A stretch of 64,000 bases of DNA from Mycobacterium sp. NBC_00419 (GTDB taxonomy: Bacteria > Actinomycetota > Actinomycetes > Mycobacteriales > Mycobacteriaceae): positions 124,001 to 188,000 of the forward strand of contig NZ_CP107931.1 of assembly GCF_036023875.1 (NCBI RefSeq), given 5' to 3'. This document shows positions 56,290-64,000 of this stretch, in pieces. Within the stretch, counting starts at the first letter, position 1. Each line of letters opens with the position of its first letter. The notes under the pieces are model-generated. The model saw nothing but the letters and a program-made list of their open reading frames with translations. It searched no databases and had not been told where the DNA came from. The position numbers and the translations under genes are program-made.

Positions 56290-56316
56290 TTGCCTGTCGG
56301 CACCCCCCGGTAGTAT
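56290..56316 (+). promoter_or_regulatory. Candidate promoter of the DUF222-HNH gene
   Basis: TTGCCT (56290-56295) and TAGTAT (56311-56316; fits TANNNT) are separated by 15 bases. The ATG at 56324 lies seven bases after the -10, so the transcript would be leaderless or nearly so. Confidence 0.4.
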
Positions 56317-56333
56317 CGAACGCATGTTCGATA
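56314..56333. promoter_or_regulatory. Perfect LexA (SOS) box across the start codon
   Basis: TATCGAACGCATGTTCGATA is a perfect palindrome with TCGAAC (56316-56321), four bases, and GTTCGA (56326-56331). This is the mycobacterial LexA consensus TCGAAC-N4-GTTCGA. It covers the ATG (56324-56326) and touches the -10 element, ideal for repression. Confidence 0.85.
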
Positions 56334-57604
56334 CATCATTGGAGGTCGATACCGGTGCAGCCGAGTCTGTGCTGGTGGAGCGTATTGCTGCGCTGGAGCG
56401 GTTGAAGGCTGCTGCGGCGGCGGGTCAGGCGCGGTTGGCGGTGGCGTTGGACGCGTCGCGTCGTGCGGCGGAGGCGGCGGCGGGGGTGCCGGCGGCGCGT
56501 CGCGGTAAGGGTGTGAGTGCCGAGGTTGCGCTGGCGCGCCGGGATTCCCCGGCGCGCGGCAGTCGGCATCTGGGGTTCGCCAAGGCCTTGGTGTTGGAGA
56601 TGCCGCACACGTTGGCGGCGTTGGAGACCGGGGTGCTCTCGGAGTGGCGGGCCACGCTGGTGGTGCGGGAGTCGGCGTGTCTGGATGTGGCGGATCGTCG
56701 GCGCCTGGATGTCGAGTTGTGTTCCGATCCGGCCATGCTCGAGGGGCTCGGAGATGCGGCGTTGGTGGCCGCGGCCAGAGCGATCGCCTATCGACTGGAT
56801 CCCCACGCGGTGGTGGACCGGGCGGCCAAGGCGGCCGGCGAGCGGACCGTCACGATTCGACCTGCCCCCGACACCATGACCTACCTGACCGCCTTGTTGC
56901 CGGTGGCCCAGGGCGTATCGGTGTATGCCGCGCTCAAACGGGCGGCCGACAGCTCCGGTGATCCGCGTTCGCGGGGTCAGGTGATGGCCGACGCTCTTGT
57001 CGAGCGGGTGACCGGGCGGCCCGCCGATCAACCGGTGCCTGTCGCGGTGAACCTGGTCATCTCGGATCAGGCGCTGCTGGGCGCCGAGCATGCCGCGGCG
57101 GCGATCGTGGGCTACGGGTCTGTGCCCTCGGCGGTGGCGCAGGCCATGGTGCTGGACGCTGTCGACGATCAGCGGTCGCGAGCCACGCTGCGGCGGCTGT
57201 ATGCCACCCCGGCCAGCGGCGCGCTGGTGGCCATGGAGTCCAGATCCCGGATCTTTCCGAAGGGTCTGGCGCAGTTCATCGTGTTGCGGGACCAACGCTG
57301 CCGCACCCCGTACTGCGATGCACCCATCCGACACGGCGACCATGCCACCCCGCACCGCCGCGGTGGGGCTACCAGTGCCCGCAACGGCGCCGGGTTGTGC
57401 GAGGCGTGCAACTACACCAAGGAGAGCCACGGCTGGACGGTGGTCACCGACGCGGAAAACGGCAGGCACACAGCTGAATTCACCACGCCGACCGGCACCC
57501 ACTATCACTCGGTCGCGCCACCGGCTCCGGGCACGCCCACCGCGACATCCAGCACCGCGGAGATGTACCTGAACGGGGAGCTCATCAAGGTGATCGCGGC
57601 CTGA
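56324..57604 (+). CDS. DUF222-HNH endonuclease of the 13E12 repeat family
   Basis: A 426-residue protein. The N-terminal 300 residues are DUF222, with FDTSLEVDTGAAESVLVERIAALERLKAAAAAGQARL and SRHLGFAKALVLEMPHTLAALETGVLSEW. The C-terminal HNH domain has RDQRCRTPYCDAPIRHGDHATPHRRGGATSARNGAGLCEACNYTKE (Cys/His/Asn pattern). Members are abundant in mycobacteria; M. tuberculosis 13E12 copies are phage attachment targets and some are LexA-regulated (family knowledge). Here the LexA box sits right on the start codon. No integrase or phage gene is adjacent. It follows the arylsulfatase by 40 bases on the same strand. Confidence 0.9.
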   Translation: MFDTSLEVDTGAAESVLVERIAALERLKAAAAAGQARLAVALDASRRAAEAAAGVPAARRGKGVSAEVALARRDSPARGSRHLGFAKALVLEMPHTLAALETGVLSEWRATLVVRESACLDVADRRRLDVELCSDPAMLEGLGDAALVAAARAIAYRLDPHAVVDRAAKAAGERTVTIRPAPDTMTYLTALLPVAQGVSVYAALKRAADSSGDPRSRGQVMADALVERVTGRPADQPVPVAVNLVISDQALLGAEHAAAAIVGYGSVPSAVAQAMVLDAVDDQRSRATLRRLYATPASGALVAMESRSRIFPKGLAQFIVLRDQRCRTPYCDAPIRHGDHATPHRRGGATSARNGAGLCEACNYTKESHGWTVVTDAENGRHTAEFTTPTGTHYHSVAPPAPGTPTATSSTAEMYLNGELIKVIAA

Positions 57605-57679
57605 CGCCCCGGGTCGGTGGGTTTGCCGTGCGGCTTTTCGGGTACGGAACATGGGTCCCGACTAAGAAAGTGAGACTGC

Positions 57680-58120
57680 ATGCCTTTCGGAAAACCGACA
57701 TCGAGAGCCGCGCTGACGCTCGCCGGCGGAGCGGCGGTGCTCGCCTTGGCCGTCGGCTGTGGGAGCAGCGACAGCGGCGGTTCGGAGACCAGCAGCACGC
57801 TAGCGCCGACTTCCAGTGAGGTGACGGTGCCGTCCGTCACCATGACCACCAGTCCGGCAGCTGGCGACACCACGAGTCCGGTGCCGGGCGGCCCGACCGG
57901 CAGCGGTGGCCCCGGCGGAGGCGGCGGCGCCGTCCCGGGTGGCCCGACCGGTAGCGGCGGCCCCGGCGGTGGCGGCGGGGAGATCCCCGGCGGTCCGACC
58001 GGCAGCGGTGGCCCCGGCGGTGGCAGCGGATCGATTCCCGGCGTGGGCAGCGGCGGTGGCGGTCCCGGCGGTGGCGGCGGCTGCATCAACGGCGTCGGAT
58101 GCGTCGGAACCGGGGGCTGA
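57680..58120 (+). CDS. Lipoprotein with Gly/Pro-rich 17-residue repeats
   Basis: A 146-residue protein. Residues 1-26 are a hydrophobic signal ending in the lipobox LAVGC, with Cys27 lipidated. A Ser/Thr-rich linker follows. Residues 69-134 carry four copies of a 17-residue unit, PGGPTGSGGPGGGGG then a two-residue spacer; the last copy is degenerate. The end, CINGVGCVGTGG, has two Cys (135 and 141). The repetitive part is a surface-exposed flexible domain. No family is recognised. Confidence 0.72.
   Translation: MPFGKPTSRAALTLAGGAAVLALAVGCGSSDSGGSETSSTLAPTSSEVTVPSVTMTTSPAAGDTTSPVPGGPTGSGGPGGGGGAVPGGPTGSGGPGGGGGEIPGGPTGSGGPGGGSGSIPGVGSGGGGPGGGGGCINGVGCVGTGG
57884..58087 (+). repeat. 51-base (17-codon) tandem repeat, four copies
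   Basis: Units begin PGGPTG at residues 69, 86 and 103, and a degenerate PGVGSG at 120, so the period is 51 bases. The units are near identical in DNA, with third-base differences. Such arrays can vary in copy number by slippage. Confidence 0.75.
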
Positions 58121-58130
58121 TCCCAGCCCC
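58113..58130 (+). terminator. Short hairpin at the lipoprotein gene stop
   Basis: GGGGCTG (58113-58119) and CAGCCCC (58124-58130) pair around ATCC; the TGA stop codon (58118-58120) lies in the stem and loop. No U-tract. Confidence 0.4.
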
Positions 58131-58140
58131 TGGTCAAGCG

Positions 58141-59019
58141 TCAGTCGGCGGTTCGGGCGGAGCGTCCGCTCGAACCGCCGCTGTGCGCAGTGGCTTTCGC
58201 CGCTGCTGAGCGGGCCGCGCCATCCTTGGCCGCACCGGCCGGTGTGACGGGAGAACGTCGGCTGGACCCGGTCGTCCGCTTGGGCGCCGTTTCGGCAATG
58301 ACAGACTCGCGCGACTCGGAGGCGCCGGCCGTCGCACTGGATGCGGTGGCGTTGGCCGCGGCCGTCACCGGTGGGACGAACGATTCGATCGCGTTCGCCA
58401 CGATGATCGGGACGTCAAGCGCGTCCTGGATCGACCCGCCGGTATCGGAGACCGTCGCACCACCGGGGGTGAAGACGCCGAACAATTGCACGCTGCTGCT
58501 TGGGCTGGTCGGCACCTTCACCCCGTTGAGAAATGCGCCCGCCAGGATTGCGACGGCATTGATCGGGTCCTGGAACGCCAGCGTCGCCCCGCCGACGAGG
58601 CTGAGCAACGGGGCCGTCGGCGCGGCGATGATCCTCGACAGCACCTCCACGCTGAAGAGGGCGCCGAGCGCATTAACCAGATTCGTGGCTTGGGCGGTTG
58701 CCACCGTGAGGAATGCTGACGGCGTGGGATTGCTCAATAGGTAACTTGTATAAGCGATCTGGTTCGCAATGACCTTGCTCAGCACCGGCGTCGGGTTGGC
58801 CGCGAACCTCGTGGCCAGAACCGCGATGTTGTCAGCGGTGTCGATGGCCACCTGAATCAGTGACGTGACCGGGTCCGCGGTGAGCTGCACGTCTACCGAC
58901 ACCGACCGCGGCGGCGATACGGCCACGGTGCCGACCGGTTGAATGGGGCTCAACGTCACGACCGCCGCCGCGGCGACGGCGGCAGCCGAGAGCGCGGATC
59001 GGCGGGGAACTGCAGGCAT
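58141..59019 (-). CDS. Secreted protein with Ser/Ala/Lys-rich C-terminal tail
   Basis: A 292-residue exported protein from ATG 59019; GGAGGTG lies six bases upstream. An Ala-rich signal peptide (PRRSALSAAAVAAAAVVTL) is followed by VSVDVQLTADPVTSLIQVAIDTADNIAVLATRFAANPTPVLSKVIANQIAY, a helical domain. Residues about 215-292 are rich in Ser, Ala, Lys and Arg, resembling mycobacterial surface adhesin tails. There is no Cys or catalytic motif. Function unknown. The 3' end holds a large hairpin convergent with the lipoprotein gene. Confidence 0.7.
   Translation of the reverse strand: MPAVPRRSALSAAAVAAAAVVTLSPIQPVGTVAVSPPRSVSVDVQLTADPVTSLIQVAIDTADNIAVLATRFAANPTPVLSKVIANQIAYTSYLLSNPTPSAFLTVATAQATNLVNALGALFSVEVLSRIIAAPTAPLLSLVGGATLAFQDPINAVAILAGAFLNGVKVPTSPSSSVQLFGVFTPGGATVSDTGGSIQDALDVPIIVANAIESFVPPVTAAANATASSATAGASESRESVIAETAPKRTTGSSRRSPVTPAGAAKDGAARSAAAKATAHSGGSSGRSARTAD
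58147..58179. terminator. Long hairpin inside the secreted-protein gene 3' end
   Basis: GGCGGTTCGGGCGGA (58147-58161) and TCCGCTCGAACCGCC (58165-58179) pair across GCG, with one mismatch (G-U in the plus-strand RNA). It lies in codons near the end of the minus-strand gene, just past the lipoprotein gene's stop, so it may stop transcription from both sides. Confidence 0.5.
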
Positions 59020-59118
59020 TCGATTCACCTCCGGCACATCCCCTCATCGCACTCTATGTGCGGCTCAGGGCGATTGACTGCGATCGTTGCGGGCAAAAGT
59101 ATGACGTTGTGCAGACCC

Positions 59119-60555
59119 TCAGTGGTCTGCGGGACCCACCCGGTAGATCGACTTGAGCGCGAAGAAGGCATCGAGGCCCTCGGGTCCTAATTCCCGCCCG
59201 ATCCCGCTGGCCTTCACACCGCCGAACGGCGCGCGGAAGTCCAGCTGGTAGTCGTTGACGCCGATGGTGCCGGTGTGTACGGCCCGCGCGACCTCGGTGG
59301 CCCGCTCGTCGTCGCTGGACCACACGGTGCCGGCCAGCCCGAACTCGCTGTCGTTGGCCAGCGCGATGGCTTCCTCGTCGCTGTCGTAGGCGATGACCGC
59401 CAGTACCGGCCCGAAGATCTCCTCCTGGGCGATACGGTCGGAGTTGTCGACATCGGCGAACACTGTCGGGGAGACGAACCAGCCGCGGGGCTGATCATTC
59501 GGAATCCCGCCGCCGGCAATCAGTTTCGCGTCGCTGTTCTTACCGGCCTCGATATAGCCCAGCACGCGGTCGCGCTGCCTGGCGCTGACCACGGGGCCGA
59601 TGTCGGTCGCGGTATCCAGCGGATCGCCGACGGTCAGACCGTTGACCATCTCCGTCAGCGCACCGAGGATCTCGTCATAGCGCGACCGCGGAGCCAGGAT
59701 GCGCGAGCTCAGATGACAGGTCTGCCCGTTGTTGACCAACGACGCCGCCCGCAGGCCTTTGATGGTGGCCGCCAGGTCGGCGTCGTCGAGAATGATCGCC
59801 GCCGACTTGCCGCCGAGTTCGAGGGTGACCGGCCGCAGCAGCCGTCCGCAGACTTCACCGATGATCCGGCCCGCCGCCGTCGACCCGGTGAACGTCACCT
59901 TGTCCACCCCCGGATGTGACACCAGGTGCGCACCCGCCGTCACACCGCCCGGCACGATGTTGAGCACACCCGGCGGCAGGCCCGCCTCCTGGGCGGCCTC
60001 GGCGAAGACCAGCGCGTCCAGCGCCGTCTCCGGAGCGGCCTTGAGTACCACCGTGCACCCCGCCGCCAGCGCGGGCGCAAGCTTGAACGCCGCCAGCGCC
60101 TGCGGGTAGTTCCACGGCACGATCGCGGCCACCACGCCGACGGCCTCCCGGCGCACAATGGTGTGCCCGATCATGCTCGGCCGGATCTCCTCGATCGGAG
60201 TCTCAGTGATCAACTGGGCGTAATAGCGCAGCAGCGCGGCCGGGAAGCGGCCATTTGCGCCCCGGGACAACGACATCGGCATGCCGTTCTCCCGGGTCAC
60301 CAGTTCGTCGGTGGTCCGGGCCCGGCGCTCCAGCGCGGCGGCGAAGGCCACGAGGAGCTCAGCGCGGTGATCAGGTGACGCCGAGCGCCAGGCCGGCAGG
60401 GCTGCCCGGGCGGCTGCGACTGCGGCGTCGACATCGGCCTCGGTGGCGCTGGCGCCCTCCCCCAGCGGCTCTCCGGTGGCGGCCTCCAGCACCGGCTCGG
60501 TGTGATCGGCGCTGCGCAACCGGCCGTCGATGAACAACTGTGCGGTGCCACTCAT
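59119..60555 (-). CDS. NAD(P)-dependent aldehyde dehydrogenase
   Basis: A 478-residue enzyme from ATG 60555. Catalytic Cys280 (NNGQTCHLSS), Glu246 (LELGGKSA) and Asn149 (PWNYPQ) are in place. Co-factor and substrate strands are normal (TFTGSTAAGR). It overlaps the CoA transferase gene by four bases (ATGA at 60552-60555), so both are translated together. The pair likely acts on an aldehyde intermediate whose acid is then handled as CoA ester. Substrate unknown. Confidence 0.92.
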   Translation of the reverse strand: MSGTAQLFIDGRLRSADHTEPVLEAATGEPLGEGASATEADVDAAVAAARAALPAWRSASPDHRAELLVAFAAALERRARTTDELVTRENGMPMSLSRGANGRFPAALLRYYAQLITETPIEEIRPSMIGHTIVRREAVGVVAAIVPWNYPQALAAFKLAPALAAGCTVVLKAAPETALDALVFAEAAQEAGLPPGVLNIVPGGVTAGAHLVSHPGVDKVTFTGSTAAGRIIGEVCGRLLRPVTLELGGKSAAIILDDADLAATIKGLRAASLVNNGQTCHLSSRILAPRSRYDEILGALTEMVNGLTVGDPLDTATDIGPVVSARQRDRVLGYIEAGKNSDAKLIAGGGIPNDQPRGWFVSPTVFADVDNSDRIAQEEIFGPVLAVIAYDSDEEAIALANDSEFGLAGTVWSSDDERATEVARAVHTGTIGVNDYQLDFRAPFGGVKASGIGRELGPEGLDAFFALKSIYRVGPADH

Positions 60556-62894
60556 GTCCGGACTCCTGTCCTGTCATCCGAGGCGGTGAACAGCACACCG
60601 TCGGCGATCAATGCGTCGATCTGCGCCTCCGTCATGCCGAGGACGTCGCGGCACACTCGCCGGGTGTCGGCCCCCGGCAGTGGCGCCGGGTTCTGCAGGG
60701 CCGGTGGAATGTTTCGGTACGGCGCGGGTCCGGACTCGGTGGGCAGCGGGTGCTCGAAGAGCGGATGTGCCATGTCGCTGAACACGTTTCGCAGCTGCAA
60801 CTGCGGGTCGTCGGCGATGTCGGCGGCCCGGATCATCGGCCCCGCGGGCACCCCGGCGGCTTGCAGCTCTGCCGCGACCTCGGCCGGTGGGTGCTGCGTG
60901 GCCCAGGCCGCGACGTCTCCACCGGCCACCGATGCCACCGCGCGACGGTCGTCGTCGGAGCGCAGCGACACCACACACCACTCGTCGTCTCCGGCGCAGG
61001 CCAGCACCCGGTGCTCAGCCGGATCCGGGATGACGGCGCCGACACCGCTGACCTCGGCGGCCTGCGCAACATAGCGGGTGTCGAGTTGGTTGATGGCAGC
61101 CTCGGCCTGCGAAACGTGAAGACGCGCACCGACACCCAGACGCTGGCGCCGAATGAGCCCGGCCAGCGCGCCGATGGCGCTGATCCGCCCGACGACATGG
61201 TCGGGGAAGATCGTGGTGGCATCGAAGAACGGGTGCCGCCCCGTCGTGGTCGGCGCGTCCGGCGACGTCCACAGCCTGGTCACACCGATGGTGGCGCGCA
61301 CCAGCGGGCCGTAGCCCATCCGCTTGCTCCACGGGCCGGTGTCGCCGAACGCACTGCTTTCCGCCAGCACCAACCCGGGGTTGAGTTCGGTCAATCGCTG
61401 GTAGGAAAACCCCAGGGCGTCAAGGGTTCCCGGCTTGAAGTTCGCGAACACTGCGTCGGCCGAGGCCACCAGAGCGGCGAAGATGTCGGCGCCGCCGGGA
61501 CTGCGCAGTTCCAGACCCAGCCCGAGGTTGTTGCGGTGCGACCTGGCGAACGACTCGCTGATGGCCTGGTCCTCGCGCTTCTGGCGCAATCCGTCCGGAT
61601 AGCTCGAACTCTCGACTTTGATCACCTCGGCGCCCAGGTCACCGAACAGCCGGCTCAGTTCACCGCCGGCGACGATGACGCCCAAGTCGAGGACGCGAAT
61701 GCCCTCCAGCGGCCGGCCGCCGACAGGCCGGGTGGCCTCAGGTGCGAAAGGTGTTGTGAGCCAATCGACATCGCTGCTGCCGACGGTGGGGGCAGGCTTG
61801 CGGTATCCGGCGTGTGCGCCGTCGACGACCCAGTAGCCCACCGGTACGCGGGCCGTGACTCCGGGAGCCAGTTCGGTGTCGACGAGGGCGCCGACGTCGG
61901 CGAGATGTTCGGACTGCAGCGCCTCGGCGGGTGTCAACACGGCGGCGATCGGCACGCTGTGCGCCTGCCCGTCGGCCACCAGCTGCTCCATGGTCTGGTC
62001 GGCGAAGAACGCCGCGATGAGGGCGCCGAGTTCACCGAACGCCTGGGTGCGGGCGGCGATCGAGTCGAACCGAGGGTCCTGGAACGCCTCCGGCTCCCCC
62101 AGCCACGCCCGCAGCCCCCGCCACTGCCGCGGGGCCAGCACGCAGATGCGCACGTAGCCGTCGCGGCAGGCGAAGATCGGATAGGCGTCCTGATAGCGCG
62201 GCCTGCCCCGCCACCGGCTGGCGGCGTTGCGGGCCGTCGCGGCCTGACCTTGCGTCCCGAACGGTGGATCCAATGCCAGCACCACCGCGTCGAATCGCGA
62301 GAAGTCGATGTAATCGCCTGCCCCGCAACGCAACCGATTGAAGTAAGCGACCAGGACCGCCCACGCCGCCTGGACCGCCGCGGTGGTCGATGCGATGCCG
62401 TCGGGCGGCAGCACGGGGGTGCCGGTAGCGGGTCCGGAGCGGGACAACGCCGTCGACATGGCATAGAGCACCGGGTCGGTGGCCTGCCAGGAGGCGTACG
62501 GACCCTCAGCGCCGAAGTCGGTGACCGACATCGCGACCAGCTGCGGGAATCGATCGGCCAGTTGCGCACACGAGGTGCCGAACGCTGTCGCCCGGCCGGT
62601 GTCGCCGTCGTCGACGACGATGTCGGCGCCGGCCACCAGTTCGAAGAACAGTCGGCGGTCGGGTTCGTTGGACGGGTTCAGGACCGTGCTGCGCTTATTG
62701 GCGTTGTGCAATGCGAACGGGATGCTGACACCGTCGACGGTCGGGAGTTCACCGCGCGCGTCGCTACCCTCGGGCGGTTCGATCTTGAGTACCTCGGCAC
62801 CCAGGTCGGCCAGTAACCGGGTGACGTTGTCTCCGGGCCCGCCACAGAGGTCGAGCACCCGCACCCCGGCCAGCAACGCCTCCCTGTCGGGCAT
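60552..62894 (-). CDS. Two-domain CaiB/BaiF (class III) CoA transferase, Rv1866-like
   Basis: A 780-residue protein from ATG 62894, with AAAGGAG seven bases upstream. Two complete tandem CoA-transferase domains are visible: the first begins ALLAGVRVLDLCGGPGDNVTRLLADLGAEVLKIEPPEGSDAR, the second (from about residue 394) LEGIRVLDLGVIVAGGELSRLFGDLGAEVIKVESSSYPDG. A duplicated chain resembles recalled Rv1866 (778 residues). It moves CoA between acids, in lipid or carnitine-like catabolism. The aldehyde dehydrogenase start overlaps its stop. Confidence 0.88.
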   Translation of the reverse strand: MPDREALLAGVRVLDLCGGPGDNVTRLLADLGAEVLKIEPPEGSDARGELPTVDGVSIPFALHNANKRSTVLNPSNEPDRRLFFELVAGADIVVDDGDTGRATAFGTSCAQLADRFPQLVAMSVTDFGAEGPYASWQATDPVLYAMSTALSRSGPATGTPVLPPDGIASTTAAVQAAWAVLVAYFNRLRCGAGDYIDFSRFDAVVLALDPPFGTQGQAATARNAASRWRGRPRYQDAYPIFACRDGYVRICVLAPRQWRGLRAWLGEPEAFQDPRFDSIAARTQAFGELGALIAAFFADQTMEQLVADGQAHSVPIAAVLTPAEALQSEHLADVGALVDTELAPGVTARVPVGYWVVDGAHAGYRKPAPTVGSSDVDWLTTPFAPEATRPVGGRPLEGIRVLDLGVIVAGGELSRLFGDLGAEVIKVESSSYPDGLRQKREDQAISESFARSHRNNLGLGLELRSPGGADIFAALVASADAVFANFKPGTLDALGFSYQRLTELNPGLVLAESSAFGDTGPWSKRMGYGPLVRATIGVTRLWTSPDAPTTTGRHPFFDATTIFPDHVVGRISAIGALAGLIRRQRLGVGARLHVSQAEAAINQLDTRYVAQAAEVSGVGAVIPDPAEHRVLACAGDDEWCVVSLRSDDDRRAVASVAGGDVAAWATQHPPAEVAAELQAAGVPAGPMIRAADIADDPQLQLRNVFSDMAHPLFEHPLPTESGPAPYRNIPPALQNPAPLPGADTRRVCRDVLGMTEAQIDALIADGVLFTASDDRTGVRT

Positions 62895-63011
62895 CAAAGA
62901 TCTCCTTTCGTGGACGCATCCGGCTGCACGCCGGGTTCACGATAGCGAAGCCTGGGTAAACAACCCGTTCCCGAGCCTGCCCACAGCGGGGATCAGGAGT
63001 TGGATGGACCA

Positions 63012-64000
63012 ATGACTGCGACGACTCCCGATTCCGTGCTCGACCAGATCGATCGGTGGTGGCGCGCGGCGAACTACCTCTCGGTGGGCCAGATCTACCT
63101 GCTCAACAATCCGTTGCTGCGCGCACCCCTGTCCCGCGACGACGTCAAACCCCGCCTGCTCGGGCATTGGGGCACCACACCGGGGCTGAACTTCCTCTAT
63201 GCGCATCTCAACCGGGCGATCAGCGAGCGGGCGCAGTCGACGATCTACATCACCGGACCCGGTCACGGCGGACCCGGTCTGGTGGCCAACGCCTACCTGG
63301 ACGGCACGTATACCGAGACGTATCCGGACATCACCGGGGACGCCGAGGGCCTGCGCCGGTTGTTTCGCCAGTTCTCCTTCCCCGGCGGAATCCCGTCGCA
63401 TGTCGCCCCGGAAACTCCGGGCTCCATCCATGAGGGCGGCGAGCTGGGCTATGCGCTGTCGCACGCCTACGGCGCGGCCTTCGACAACCCCGACCTGTTG
63501 GTGTTCGCCGTGGTCGGCGACGGCGAAGCCGAGACCGGCGCGTTGGCGACGAGCTGGCATTCCAACAAGTTCCTCCATCCGGTCTCCGACGGCGTGGTGC
63601 TGCCTGTCTTGCACCTCAATGGCTACAAGATCGCCAATCCGACTGTGCTGGATCGCATTCCGCAAGAGGAGCTGCGCAGCCTGATGGTCGGTTACGGCCA
63701 CAAGCCCTACTTCTTCGAAGTCACCGACGACGACGCCGCCGATCATGCCGGCGCTCACCGTCGCTTCGCGGCACTCCTCGACGAGGTCCTCGACGAGATT
63801 GCCGCGATCAAGGCCTCCGGTGACGAACAGCGGCCGGCCTGGCCGATGATCGTCTTCCGCACCCCCAAGGGCTGGACGGGCCCGGCCTACATCGACGGCA
63901 AGAAGACCACCGGATCGTGGCGTGCGCATCAGGTGCCGCTGGCCAGCGCCCGCGACACCCCCGAACACCTGCAGGTCCTGGCCGACTGGCTGGCCTCCTA
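63012..64000 (+). CDS. xfp: Phosphoketolase (Xfp family), N-terminal part
   Basis: The first 329 residues from ATG 63012; the gene runs past the window. Thiamine-diphosphate enzyme motifs are GPGHGGP (82-88), [31 protein letters not shown] (169-176) and [11 protein letters not shown] (201-211). It splits xylulose-5-phosphate or fructose-6-phosphate with phosphate to acetyl-phosphate and a sugar phosphate. AGGAG lies 12 bases upstream. It is divergent from the CoA transferase gene (117-base gap). Confidence 0.93.
   Translation, partial: MTATTPDSVLDQIDRWWRAANYLSVGQIYLLNNPLLRAPLSRDDVKPRLLGHWGTTPGLNFLYAHLNRAISERAQSTIYITGPGHGGPGLVANAYLDGTYTETYPDITGDAEGLRRLFRQFSFPGGIPSHVAPETPGSIHEGGELGYALSHAYGAAFDNPDLLVFAVVGDGEAETGALATSWHSNKFLHPVSDGVVLPVLHLNGYKIANPTVLDRIPQEELRSLMVGYGHKPYFFEVTDDDAADHAGAHRRFAALLDEVLDEIAAIKASGDEQRPAWPMIVFRTPKGWTGPAYIDGKKTTGSWRAHQVPLASARDTPEHLQVLADWLAS

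Noticed and set aside
54271..56325. 684-codon minus-strand frame opposite the arylsulfatase
   Set aside because: The plus-strand frame has catalytic sulfatase motifs. This frame is a G+C artefact.
56324..57604. Prophage or integrated element at the 13E12-type gene
   Set aside because: No integrase, excisionase, tRNA or direct repeats are visible around it.
57884..58087. CRISPR-like regular repeat
   Set aside because: Units are contiguous and coding with 51-base period and no unique spacers; it is a protein repeat.
60540..62816. Long plus-strand open frame (758 codons) opposite the CoA transferase
   Set aside because: It is antisense to a clear two-domain CoA transferase, and its composition is Arg/Gly/Pro/His rich without family motifs. 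It is a high-G+C shadow frame.

Overview
This is a high-G+C actinobacterial chromosome segment, almost certainly from a rapidly growing non-tuberculous Mycobacterium (Mycolicibacterium type). It carries a mycolic-acid methyltransferase (891-1775), antigen 85C (44610-45608), secreted chorismate mutase, CYP124 and CYP140, bacterioferritin BfrA, and PepA. Lon protease and phosphoketolase are also present; Lon is absent from M. tuberculosis. Family assignments come from reading motifs and from recalled relatives, not from a database search.

Layout. Genes at 4.2, 8.1, 16.0, 22.7-30.6, 51.5 and 60.5 kb follow, in inverted orientation, what I recall as the Rv1866-Rv1885c block of M. tuberculosis: CoA transferase Rv1866, thiolase-like Rv1867, Rv1874, Rv1875, bfrA, Rv1877, glnA3, Rv1879, cyp140, Rv1883c and the Rv1885c chorismate mutase. 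Species-specific modules are interspersed. 1-9.3 kb: secreted proteins, PepA protease, methyltransferases, small SRPBCC and NTF2-like proteins. 9.3-14.6 kb: an organosulfur/nitrogen module (DszC/SfnC-like oxidoreductase, SfnG-like FMN monooxygenase, glutamine-synthetase-like ligase, divergent MetQ/NlpA-like protein, stand-alone winged-helix regulator). 14.7-17.3 kb: translationally coupled CYP124 and CYP140. 17.3-22.7 kb: membrane, glycosyltransferase, hydrolase and D-aminoacylase genes. 22.7-28.7 kb: amidohydrolase, GlnA3, AhpD-like protein, MFS exporter, BfrA and divergent Bfd with iron boxes between them. 28.7-37.5 kb: enoyl-CoA hydratase, PPOX-type protein, Rv1874-like protein, FUSC exporter, arylsulfatase, thioesterase and an NCS2-like permease.

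37.7-39.7 kb holds the most unusual gene: a secreted two-repeat protein whose C-terminal part looks like an aerolysin/ETX-MTX2 pore-forming module, with lower G+C than its neighbours. 39.7-44.3 kb: cupin, TPR protein, rhomboid-like protein, deaminase and GH13 enzyme. 44.6-48.1 kb: fbpC, a strong hairpin terminator, and lon. 48.1-53 kb: a truncated TfoX-like gene, a SHOCT membrane protein, an SDR/swivelling-domain fusion and a thiolase-like protein. 53-63 kb: alpha/beta hydrolase, a second arylsulfatase, a 13E12-type DUF222-HNH gene with a perfect LexA box on its start codon, a Gly/Pro-repeat lipoprotein, a secreted protein, an aldehyde dehydrogenase and a two-domain CoA transferase. The window ends inside phosphoketolase.

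Themes: sulfur scavenging (two sulfatases, SfnG/SfnC-like enzymes, MetQ-like protein), iron storage under probable IdeR control, cell-envelope lipid work (mycolate modification, Ag85C, CYP124), and tight packing with ATGA-type start/stop overlaps and convergent genes that share CTAG or CTAA at their ends. I saw no rRNA or tRNA genes, CRISPR arrays or intact insertion sequences.
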